Assembly (NCBI GenBank): GCA_016929355.1
Contig: JAFGJA010000135.1
Location: 1-10,814 of the forward strand
Origin: Anaerolineae bacterium
GTDB lineage: Bacteria; Chloroflexota; Anaerolineae; Aggregatilineales; Aggregatilineaceae
Length of the DNA stretch: 10,814 nt
Direction of reading: 5' to 3'
The notes under the pieces are model-generated. The model was not told the DNA's origin, ran no database searches, and saw nothing but the letters and a program-made list of their open reading frames with translations. The number at the start of each line of letters is the position of its first letter. Position 1 is the stretch's first letter. Of the stretch, positions 1 through 5,981 are shown piece after piece. The translations under genes and the position numbers were made by a program.

Positions 1-828
1 ATTTTAGTGATGACTGCCACGCCGATTCCGCGTACACTGGCGCTAACGCTGTACGCCGATCTCGATCTGAGCATCATTGACGAGATGCCACCGGGCCGCA
101 CGCCGATTGAAACGCGCGTGTTGCGCCGCGTTGAGCGCGAGCGAGCGTATAGTTTCGTCCAGGCGCAGATCGAAAAGGGGCGTCAGGCATTTATCGTCTA
201 TCCCCTGGTCGAGTCCTCCGAAGCATTGGAGGATGTCGGGGCGGCTGTTGATGAATACGAACGCCTCAAGAATGAGGTGTTTTACGCGCAGCGCGTCGGC
301 CTGCTGCATGGTCGGATGAACCCCGCCGAAAAAGAAGCGATTATGCACACCTTTGCGGCAGGTGAGATCGATATTCTGGTTTCCACATCCGTGATCGAAG
401 TGGGGATCGATGTACCCAACGCCAGCGTGATCTTGATCGAAGATGCGGATCGTTTCGGGTTGGCACAGCTGCACCAATTCCGAGGCCGAGTCGGGCGCGG
501 CGAACATAAATCGTTCTGCTTGCTCGTCGCCGGTAAGACCAGTGATGTCGCCGATCAACGTTTGCAAGCGATGGAAGACACCACCGATGGCTTTAAACTG
601 GCTGAGATCGATTGGGAAATGCGCGGCGCGGGCGACTTGCTCGGCTTGCGGCAAAGCGGCGTCGGCGAGTTCCGGCTGGCGGAAGTCATGAATCCACAGC
701 AGGTCGAACTGGCCCAGCGCGAAGCCCGGACCATTTACGCCGAAGATGCAGACCTGACCCAACCCGAACACCAATTATTGGCTCAACGCATTCAAACCCT
801 GCGGGATCGCCGGGCGGATGTGAGTTAA
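1..828 (+). CDS. recG: ATP-dependent DNA helicase RecG, C-terminal part (5' end outside window)
   Basis: RecG is a superfamily 2 double-strand DNA translocase that remodels stalled replication forks and branched recombination intermediates in the cytoplasm. The frame is open from base 1, so the wedge domain and helicase motifs I-II lie upstream of the window. About 275 residues are visible. They begin at motif III (TATPIPR, residues 5-11 of the fragment). Motif V follows (STSVIEVGIDVPNA, from about 128), then motif VI (QLHQFRGRVGRG, 156-167). The C-terminal RecG-specific segment reads GDLLGLRQSGVGEFRLAEV, close to the family's TRG region that couples ATP hydrolysis to translocation. No key residue is missing. 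The stop is followed 22 bases later by coaD, so co-transcription is likely. An internal ATG at position 10 is not the true start. Identification is very secure; only the start is unseen. Confidence 0.96.
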   Translation: MLVMTATPIPRTLALTLYADLDLSIIDEMPPGRTPIETRVLRRVERERAYSFVQAQIEKGRQAFIVYPLVESSEALEDVGAAVDEYERLKNEVFYAQRVGLLHGRMNPAEKEAIMHTFAAGEIDILVSTSVIEVGIDVPNASVILIEDADRFGLAQLHQFRGRVGRGEHKSFCLLVAGKTSDVADQRLQAMEDTTDGFKLAEIDWEMRGAGDLLGLRQSGVGEFRLAEVMNPQQVELAQREARTIYAEDADLTQPEHQLLAQRIQTLRDRRADVS

Positions 829-850
829 CCCACAAGGACGAGTGTCTATT

Positions 851-1393
851 ATGCGCCGAGAACATATCTGCTGCGCGATCTATCCCGGTTCGTTTAATCC
901 GATTCATTACGGTCATATCGATATTGCGTATCGCGCGCTGCGAATGTTTGACAGCCTGGTGATCGCGGTCTATGTGCATCCAGGTAAACCTGATCTGTTT
1001 AGCGGCGACGAGCGCGTCGATCTGATCAAAAGTGTGTTTGCAGATGAAAACCGGATTCAAGTTGCGTCATATAATAAATTAACTGTAGACTATGCACGAG
1101 AGGTAGGCGCACATGCTATCGTGCGCGGCCTGCGTGTGTTTTCAGATTTCGAACTCGAATTTCGGATGGCGCTGGCGAACCGGCGGCTTGCGCCAGAAAT
1201 CGAGTTTATCAGTTTCATGTCGGCTGAGGAACATCTGCATATCAGTTCGAGCACGATTCGTGAGGTTGCATCATTGGGCGGCGATGTATCCTATATGACA
1301 CCGCCCTCCGTCGTAACAGCGCTCAAGCAGCGTTTTGCCGAACTGAAACAAGGCGGATCGACCAAATCATATATGACAAGCCTTAAGGAATAA
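851..1393 (+). CDS. coaD: Phosphopantetheine adenylyltransferase (CoaD)
   Basis: CoaD transfers AMP from ATP to 4'-phosphopantetheine, giving dephospho-CoA, the penultimate step of coenzyme A synthesis. It is a soluble nucleotidyltransferase, usually a hexamer. The protein shows the nucleotide-binding YPGSFNPIHYGH segment (residues 11-22, with the H-x-G-H signature), RGLR (92-95) followed by the D-F-E-x-E element, and ISSSTIRE (131-138). At 180 residues it is slightly longer than the usual ~160, because of a polar C-terminal tail after the conserved KQRFAEL. Position 16 is Asn where Asp is common in PGSFD. I chose ATG 851 because the homologous N-terminus begins about there. A GTG at 842 is in frame, but only 3 bases separate it from AAGGA (834-838), whereas ATG 851 has a longish 12-base spacer, so the start is not settled. 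It sits 22 bases after recG and 47 before the coiled-coil gene. Confidence 0.95.
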   Translation: MRREHICCAIYPGSFNPIHYGHIDIAYRALRMFDSLVIAVYVHPGKPDLFSGDERVDLIKSVFADENRIQVASYNKLTVDYAREVGAHAIVRGLRVFSDFELEFRMALANRRLAPEIEFISFMSAEEHLHISSSTIREVASLGGDVSYMTPPSVVTALKQRFAELKQGGSTKSYMTSLKE

Positions 1394-1440
1394 TAAACGG
1401 CAGCCGTTCTATATTACGTGGCAGTTGGAAGGGGAAACTT

Positions 1441-2019
1441 ATGGATATTCAGCACCTTGTTGACCGGTTAGAGGATTTGATCGATGAAGGGCGGCATTTC
1501 TGGTTCAGCAAATTCACGCTGATCGATGAAGAACGCGCGCTAGAAATCATTGACCAGATGCGCATTTCCGTGCCCGAACAGATCGAAAAAGCCTCGCGGT
1601 TGATCAACCAACGGGATCGTTTGTTGGCCCAGGCCAATGAGGAAGCGACCCGCGTTATCCAACTGGCCCAGGAACGCAGCACCGAAATGACCGAACGTGA
1701 TGCGATTGTGCAAACGGCGCAGAATCGTGCGCGGAACATCATTGAGCAAGCGCGGCGGGAAGCCGAAACGATTCGCGCTGATGCCGATGCTTACGTGTTG
1801 CAAGTGCTGCAAGAACTCGAAGAACAGTTGATCCGTAATCTGACCGTGACGCGCAACGGGATCAGCAAGGTGATCGAGGAACGTGAAGTGAGTCAAGCCA
1901 CACCGGAAACCGTGTCCCAGGCGCTTGATGCCGAAGTCGAAGCCGTGACGCAGGCGTTAGATTCCGCCGACGTGACGGTTGATGCGGATACCGGCAGTGA
2001 TCTGGCTGGCATCGGATAA
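1441..2019 (+). CDS. Coiled-coil protein of unknown function, DivIVA / ATP-synthase-b-like
   Basis: I do not recognise a named family. The 192-residue protein starts with a short hydrophobic/aromatic segment (HFWFSKFTLIDEERALEIIDQM, roughly 18-39, of which key residues are the FWFS and DEERAL clusters). It continues as a long charged helix with heptad-like spacing (about 45-145), rich in Gln, Glu, Arg and Ala. It includes stretches such as IIEQARREAETIRADADAY, typical of ATP-synthase b-subunit and DivIVA-like coiled coils. The tail (about 150-192) is acidic and low in complexity. No signal peptide or membrane segment is seen. The start is ATG 1441, with GGAAGGGG (1427-1434) before it. It lies between coaD and rpmF. 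In Firmicutes that interval holds other genes, including a DUF177 (YceD-like) gene just before rpmF. A structural or scaffold role is a guess from the coiled coil only. Confidence 0.85.
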   Translation: MDIQHLVDRLEDLIDEGRHFWFSKFTLIDEERALEIIDQMRISVPEQIEKASRLINQRDRLLAQANEEATRVIQLAQERSTEMTERDAIVQTAQNRARNIIEQARREAETIRADADAYVLQVLQELEEQLIRNLTVTRNGISKVIEEREVSQATPETVSQALDAEVEAVTQALDSADVTVDADTGSDLAGIG

Positions 2020-2070
2020 CGAATTGGCTCTGTGACGCAGCTTCGGGCCAGTTCGGACCGGGCTTAAGTC

Positions 2071-2100
2071 TTGACAGTCATTCAACGGCTGCCGTATAAT
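2071..2100 (+). promoter_or_regulatory. Consensus sigma-70-type promoter of rpmF
   Basis: A perfect TTGACA (-35, 2071-2076) is followed after 18 bases by a perfect TATAAT (-10, 2095-2100). Transcription should start near 2106-2108, giving an rpmF leader of about 77 bases. Both hexamers match the consensus exactly, so this is expected to be a strong promoter, as suits a ribosomal protein gene. It makes rpmF at least partly independent of the recG-coaD block upstream. Confidence 0.85.
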
Positions 2101-2105
2101 GCTGC

Positions 2106-2139
2106 GGTTCCCGGTAGTATGAACCGGGGCATTCCCCGG
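2106..2139 (+). promoter_or_regulatory. Structured rpmF leader with competing hairpins
   Basis: In the predicted 5' untranslated region, GGTTC (2106-2110) can pair with GAACC (2121-2125), and CCCGGT (2110-2115) with ACCGGG (2123-2128). CCGGGG (2124-2129) can instead pair with CCCCGG (2134-2139) over a 4-base CATT loop. The last stem excludes the other two because they share bases 2123-2129. This is what the sequence shows. A role in autogenous control of L32 is only an inference from the fact that ribosomal protein leaders often work this way. No U-tract follows, so it is not an obvious attenuator terminator. Confidence 0.35.
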
Positions 2140-2183
2140 CGATTCTGCCGCGATACGCACCTAGTGTAAGGAGTGATGTTATT

Positions 2184-2372
2184 ATGGGTCCACTACCCAA
2201 GCGAAAAGTCTCAAAAACACGTCGTAATAAGCGTCGTGCGCATGATGCCCTCAGCCGCCAGCATTTGGTTGCCTGTGAAGAATGTGGCGAATACAAGCCC
2301 GCGCATCAAGTATGCCCCAAGTGTGGTGTGTACAAAGGGCGTGAAGTCATCACTATTGAAGAAGAAGAATAG
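2184..2372 (+). CDS. rpmF: 50S ribosomal protein L32, zinc-ribbon form
   Basis: L32 is a small basic protein of the large ribosomal subunit. The 62-residue product opens with the family signature (MGPLPKRKVSKTRRNKRRAH). It carries two Cys pairs, CEEC (31-34) and CPKC (44-47), which form the Zn-binding ribbon of the zinc-containing (C+) type of L32. The C-terminus is a run of glutamates. Length is normal for the family. The start is ATG 2184, preceded by AAGGAG (2168-2173) with a 10-base spacer. It has its own consensus promoter and a hairpin-forming leader, and is followed by inverted repeats that probably end the transcript. In many bacteria rpmF is followed by fatty-acid/phospholipid genes (plsX, fab). 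Here it is followed by an unrelated sugar gene, so the block ends at this point. Identification is secure. Confidence 0.97.
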   Translation: MGPLPKRKVSKTRRNKRRAHDALSRQHLVACEECGEYKPAHQVCPKCGVYKGREVITIEEEE

Positions 2373-2380
2373 GTCGTTAG

Positions 2381-2449
2381 CCCATCTCATGCGCCAATTT
2401 GCCGATCATGCAGCACATGGCGCATGAGGAAATGGGATTTTCCATTCCT
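2381..2449 (+). terminator. Probable rpmF transcription end: two adjoining stem-loops
   Basis: A perfect 11-base inverted repeat, CTCATGCGCCA (2386-2396) with TGGCGCATGAG (2418-2428), encloses a 21-base loop. It can be extended by CCCAT (2381-2385) with ATGGG (2431-2435) past a short bulge. A second hairpin, AGGAAATGG against CCATTCCT (about 2427-2449), overlaps its right flank. Only a short TTTT follows, so it is not a classical intrinsic terminator. The position just after rpmF and before a separate promoter supports a termination role. Confidence 0.5.
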
Positions 2450-2493
2450 CGGCTGTCCCACGTTCTGAAATTATAATCCCTGACCGAACATTA

Positions 2494-2523
2494 TTGACAT
2501 TTGTGCGTGGTTTGCACTATACT
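2494..2523 (+). promoter_or_regulatory. Promoter of the cellobiose phosphorylase gene
   Basis: TTGACA (2494-2499) and TATACT (2518-2523) are separated by 18 bases, a strong sigma-70-type pair. The predicted start near 2530 falls directly at the left edge of the palindromic operator at 2531-2552. The layout is therefore that of a promoter shut by a repressor bound at the start site. Confidence 0.8.
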
Positions 2524-2530
2524 GGTCCTA

Positions 2531-2552
2531 ACTTTGGGAGCGCTCCCAAAGT
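2531..2552. promoter_or_regulatory. CebR-type (LacI-family) operator, perfect 22-bp palindrome
   Basis: The sequence from 2531 to 2552 is a perfect palindrome with no central spacer. Its core, TGGGAGCGCTCCCA (2535-2548), is identical to the 14-bp operator established for CebR/CelR, the LacI-family cellobiose/cellodextrin repressors of Streptomyces and Thermobifida. Here it covers about +1 to +22 of the promoter feeding a cellobiose phosphorylase gene, so function and site agree. LacI-family repressors bind such GC-centred palindromes as dimers and release them on binding the sugar. The regulator gene itself is not in the window. Confidence 0.85.
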
Positions 2553-2603
2553 ACGTAGTGGACGCGATGGACGGCCAAATCATCTACTTTTTGGGGGCTA
2601 TTC

Positions 2604-5045
2604 ATGAAATACGGTTATTTTGATGATGCGCAACGCGAATACGTGATTACGCAACCCGATACACCTTTGCCCTGGATCAATTATTTGGGAAGCGAGGCGT
2701 ATTTTGGGATTATCTCCAATACGGCGGGCGGATATTCGTTTTACCGTGATGCGCGTTTGCGCCGCCTGCTGCGCTATCGCTACAACAATGCGCCGCTTGA
2801 TGTCGGGGGGCGTTATCTCTATCTACGTGATAATGAAAGTGGTGCGTATTGGTCCCCCAGTTGGCAGCCGGTGCGCCGCGATCTGGACTCATATACCTGC
2901 CGTCACGGGATGGGCTATACGGTCATTGAAGGGGCGTATCAAAGCATCGAAGCCCGTACCCGTTATTTTGTCCCACTCGGTGAAAATCTGGAAATCTGGC
3001 AGTTCAGCGTCACCAATACGCGCGACACGGCTGCCGATCTCTCGGTCTTCTCGTTCGTAGAATTTAACCTGTGGGACGCCTACGACGACATGACCAACTT
3101 CCAGCGCAATTTCAATACGGGCGAAGTTGAGATCGAAGATGGGGTGATCTACCACAAAACCGAATACCGCGAACGCCGCGATCATTTCGCCTATTTTGCC
3201 TGTTCCGCCGACCTCGCCGGATTCGATACGCAGCGTGAAGCGTTCCTCGGCCCATACCGTGATTTTGGCGAGCCGTTGGTAGTAGAACGGGGCGAATCCA
3301 CCAATTCACACGCGCATGGTTGGCAGCCTATCGGCTCGCATCATGTCAAATTGGCATTGCAACCGGGCGAAACGCGCCAGATTATTTTTGTGCTGGGCTA
3401 TCATGAGAATCCGCGCGATCAAAAATTCGATCCGCCCGGCTCCTCGATCATCAACAAACAAACCGTAAAACCGACTATTGAGCGTTATCTGGACACTGCC
3501 CTGGTCGAAACGGCCTTTATGATGTTAGGCGATCAGTGGACGCAGTGGCTTGATCTGTTCCAGGTCGAAACGCCGGACGAACACACTAACCGCATGGTCA
3601 ATATCTGGAATGCGTACCAGAATATGGTCACGTTTAATATGTCGCGCTCGGCATCGCAGTTTGAATCGGGAGTGGGACGCGGGATGGGCTTCCGCGATTC
3701 GAGCCAGGATTTACTCGGTTTCGTACACATGGTCCCCGAACGTGCTAAGGAACGGATTCTTGATATTGCGGCCACCCAGCTTGAAACCGGCGGTGCGTAT
3801 CACCAGTACCAACCCCTGACCAAGCGCGGCAACGATGCAGCCGGTGATAATTTCAACGATGATCCACTCTGGTTGGTGTTGGGTACGGCGGCGTACATCA
3901 AAGAATCCGGCGATTGGAGCATCCTTGATGAGCCGGTAACGTATGAAAGCAAGCCCGGCTCCGAAACACCGCTCTACGAGCATCTACAGCGCTGCATCCA
4001 GTACACGCTGGATCGACTTGGCCCGCACAATCTGCCGCTTATTGGGCGCGCGGATTGGAACGACTGTCTTAACCTGAATACGTTTAGCGACGAACCCGGC
4101 GAATCGTTCCAGACGACCACGAACATGGATGGCAAAATGGCCGAGTCCGTGTTTATTGCGGGGTTGTTCAACCTCGCCGCGCAGGACATGATCGGATTGG
4201 CGCAGCATTTGGGTCATGACGATGAAGCCGCCCGTTATGCCGAGGCTATCGCGCAAATGGACGCGACGGTCAAAAAAGCGGGGTGGGATGGCGCATGGTT
4301 CCGCCGCGCCTATGATCACTACAGCAACCCGGTGGGATCGCAGGCAAACGACGAAGGCCAAATTTTCATCGAGCCGCAGGGCATGTGCATCATGGCCGGG
4401 ATGGGCCTGGATGATGGGCGTGCAATGCAGGCGCTTGAGTCGGTGAATGAACGGCTGGCGACGAAACACGGCATTGTTTTGCACAATCCCCCATACACCA
4501 GTTATCAACTGCACCTGGGTGAAATTTCATCCTACCCGCCCGGTTATAAAGAAAACGCAGGTATCTTCTGCCACAACAATCCCTGGATCATGATCGCGGA
4601 AACGCGGGTGGGCAACGGGGCGCGCGCGTTTGATTACTACCGCCGGATCAACCCATCCGCACGGGAAGCGATCAGCGACGTGCATCGCTGCGAACCGTAT
4701 GTATATGCGCAGATGATCGCGGGGAAAGACGCCCCCACGCATGGCGAAGCGAAAAATTCGTGGTTGACAGGTACGGCAGCCTGGAACTATGCGGCGATTA
4801 CGCAGTGGATTTTAGGCATCCGGCCCACGTATGACGGGTTAGAGATCGCGCCCGTGATCCCGCAGGCATGGGATAGTTTCACCGCCACGCGCCTGTTCCG
4901 GGGCGTAACTTATCACATCACCGTGCAGCGTGTGGGTGAAGGCAATCAGGTGACATTAGAGGTCGATGGCGAAGCCTGCGCGGGGATAGTGGTCCCTGTA
5001 CCGGCGGGCAAAAACGACGTAACGGTGATCGCCACTTTGCAATAA
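2604..5045 (+). CDS. cbp: Cellobiose phosphorylase, glycoside hydrolase family 94
   Basis: This enzyme cleaves cellobiose with inorganic phosphate to alpha-glucose 1-phosphate plus glucose in the cytoplasm, saving one ATP per disaccharide. The 813 residues match the ~820-residue Cellulomonas/Cellvibrio gilvus-type enzymes from end to end. The N-terminal beta-sandwich starts MKYGYFDDAQREYVITQPDT and contains LPWINYLGSE and YRYNNAPLDVGGRYLY. The (alpha/alpha)6 barrel carries RDSSQD (364-369) and the DWND motif (484-487), whose second Asp is probably the general acid. The phosphate and sugar site segments YPPGYKENAG, FCHNNPW (His657) and NSWLTGTAAWN (Thr722) are intact. There is no signal peptide, which fits an intracellular enzyme. 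The start is ATG 2604, after a modest GGGGG (2593-2597). It is monocistronic, under a CebR-like operator, and closed by a hairpin. No cellodextrin transporter lies nearby, so uptake must be encoded elsewhere. Related GH94 specificities (chitobiose, cellodextrin) are less likely, because the similarity is to true cellobiose phosphorylases. Confidence 0.94.
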   Translation: MKYGYFDDAQREYVITQPDTPLPWINYLGSEAYFGIISNTAGGYSFYRDARLRRLLRYRYNNAPLDVGGRYLYLRDNESGAYWSPSWQPVRRDLDSYTCRHGMGYTVIEGAYQSIEARTRYFVPLGENLEIWQFSVTNTRDTAADLSVFSFVEFNLWDAYDDMTNFQRNFNTGEVEIEDGVIYHKTEYRERRDHFAYFACSADLAGFDTQREAFLGPYRDFGEPLVVERGESTNSHAHGWQPIGSHHVKLALQPGETRQIIFVLGYHENPRDQKFDPPGSSIINKQTVKPTIERYLDTALVETAFMMLGDQWTQWLDLFQVETPDEHTNRMVNIWNAYQNMVTFNMSRSASQFESGVGRGMGFRDSSQDLLGFVHMVPERAKERILDIAATQLETGGAYHQYQPLTKRGNDAAGDNFNDDPLWLVLGTAAYIKESGDWSILDEPVTYESKPGSETPLYEHLQRCIQYTLDRLGPHNLPLIGRADWNDCLNLNTFSDEPGESFQTTTNMDGKMAESVFIAGLFNLAAQDMIGLAQHLGHDDEAARYAEAIAQMDATVKKAGWDGAWFRRAYDHYSNPVGSQANDEGQIFIEPQGMCIMAGMGLDDGRAMQALESVNERLATKHGIVLHNPPYTSYQLHLGEISSYPPGYKENAGIFCHNNPWIMIAETRVGNGARAFDYYRRINPSAREAISDVHRCEPYVYAQMIAGKDAPTHGEAKNSWLTGTAAWNYAAITQWILGIRPTYDGLEIAPVIPQAWDSFTATRLFRGVTYHITVQRVGEGNQVTLEVDGEACAGIVVPVPAGKNDVTVIATLQ

Positions 5046-5067
5046 CAATTCCCCAAATGGTGTTGTT

Positions 5068-5099
5068 GGGCTTGTTCTACTCCTGAGTGGAGCAAGCCC
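5068..5099. terminator. Bidirectional stem-loop between convergent cbp and ubiA
   Basis: GGGCTTGTTCTACT (5068-5081) pairs with AGTGGAGCAAGCCC (5086-5099) over a 4-base loop. The 14-bp stem includes two G-U type pairs. It lies 23 bases after the cbp stop and just past the ubiA stop on the other strand, the usual place for a shared terminator of convergent genes. No clear T-run follows on either side, so efficiency cannot be judged. Confidence 0.6.
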
Positions 5100-5105
5100 G
5101 CTCCC

Positions 5106-5981
5106 CTACACCATGATGATCACAACCAGCCAGATTATCATGATGGCACTCGCCAGCAGCATTGCCCCCAATTGAAGCTGTCCGGTGGCATCAATGGCCG
5201 TTGTGCCGCGCATATCGTTCGCCGTTTTGAAGATCAGCAGAATCGGCAGCAATCCCAGCCCGACAAAACCCAACCAGAGCGGCCATAGTCCTAATAACAC
5301 ACTGATCCCCAGGCAAAAAGCGGCCAGGCCCAGACTGGCATACATAGCCCATTGCGTGCGTGTGCGGCCTAGCAGATAGGCCGTATTACGCAGTCCCGCA
5401 GCTTGATCCATGTCGTAATCGCGCAGTTGGTTGTATAACTGCCCATAAGCCGAGATAAAACCCACGCCCAACGCCACCCACCACGCCGCGCCCGGCGTTG
5501 AACTGTAGGCGAAATAGCCCGCCAGAAACAGCAGCGAACTCAGCATCAGCACATGCGCAATCACATCAATAACCGGCAGCGCTTTGAGCCGTACTTTGCG
5601 CCACGAATACAATCCGCCGAGTGATACGGTCAATGTACCGGTCAGCAGCGTGATCGCATTCACCCCCGCGAAAAAAAGTAACGCCAGCAGACCCACGCTA
5701 ACGGAAGCGAACCATCCTAAACGCGGTGTGATCAGGCCGCTTGTGATCGCGTTCTGCGCAGCGCGCGCGGGATCGCGGGCATCATCTGGCGCGTCTTCAA
5801 TGTCGTTAACCATAAAAGCAAACGTGACCGCGCCGGTGTTGGCGAGCAAAACGAGGATAATCCGCGCATCCGGGGTTTGCTCAGTCGCGGTGAGCGCCAT
5901 ATTCACGCCGAGCAAGGTTGCGGGCAGCGTAAACGGTAGGTGATCGCGCCAGCGTGTCAGGCGAATCAGGCCAGTGATCAT
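5106..5981 (-). CDS. UbiA-family membrane prenyltransferase
   Basis: UbiA enzymes move an isoprenyl chain from a polyprenyl diphosphate to an aromatic or other acceptor inside the membrane (quinones, chlorophyll, heme O, archaeal-type lipids). The 291-residue protein is very hydrophobic, with about eight to nine membrane helices, and is of normal length. It has both Asp-rich Mg-diphosphate motifs: NDIEDAPDD (59-67, N-D-x-x-D-x-x-x-D) and DYDMD (188-192, in NQLRDYDMDQAAG). YSWRKVRLK (125-133) matches the conserved loop after helix 4. The usual K/N-R-P-I/L-x-x-G segment reads QNAITSG (76-82), so the expected Arg-Pro is absent. That argues against a standard MenA/UbiA/ChlG member, and the acceptor is unknown. 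ATG 5981 overlaps the exporter stop (ATGA), so translation is coupled. I name only the family; the substrate is not predictable from sequence. Confidence 0.88.
   Translation of the reverse strand: MITGLIRLTRWRDHLPFTLPATLLGVNMALTATEQTPDARIILVLLANTGAVTFAFMVNDIEDAPDDARDPARAAQNAITSGLITPRLGWFASVSVGLLALLFFAGVNAITLLTGTLTVSLGGLYSWRKVRLKALPVIDVIAHVLMLSSLLFLAGYFAYSSTPGAAWWVALGVGFISAYGQLYNQLRDYDMDQAAGLRNTAYLLGRTRTQWAMYASLGLAAFCLGISVLLGLWPLWLGFVGLGLLPILLIFKTANDMRGTTAIDATGQLQLGAMLLASAIMIIWLVVIIMV

Noticed and set aside
43..774. Long minus-strand open frame opposite recG
   Set aside because: The opposite strand reads clearly as RecG with all late helicase motifs. The minus-strand product has no recognisable domain and is a codon-bias shadow.
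842..850. GTG at 842 as the coaD start
   Set aside because: It lies only 3 bases after AAGGA, and the family N-terminus fits ATG 851 better, though the matter is not settled.
2472..2477. TATAAT upstream of the cbp promoter
   Set aside because: No -35-like hexamer lies at 15-19 bases upstream, and a complete promoter (2494-2523) stands closer to the gene.
3984..4514. 176-residue minus-strand open frame inside the phosphorylase gene
   Set aside because: It lies fully within the catalytic region of a well-conserved GH94 gene and has no motif or ribosome site of its own.
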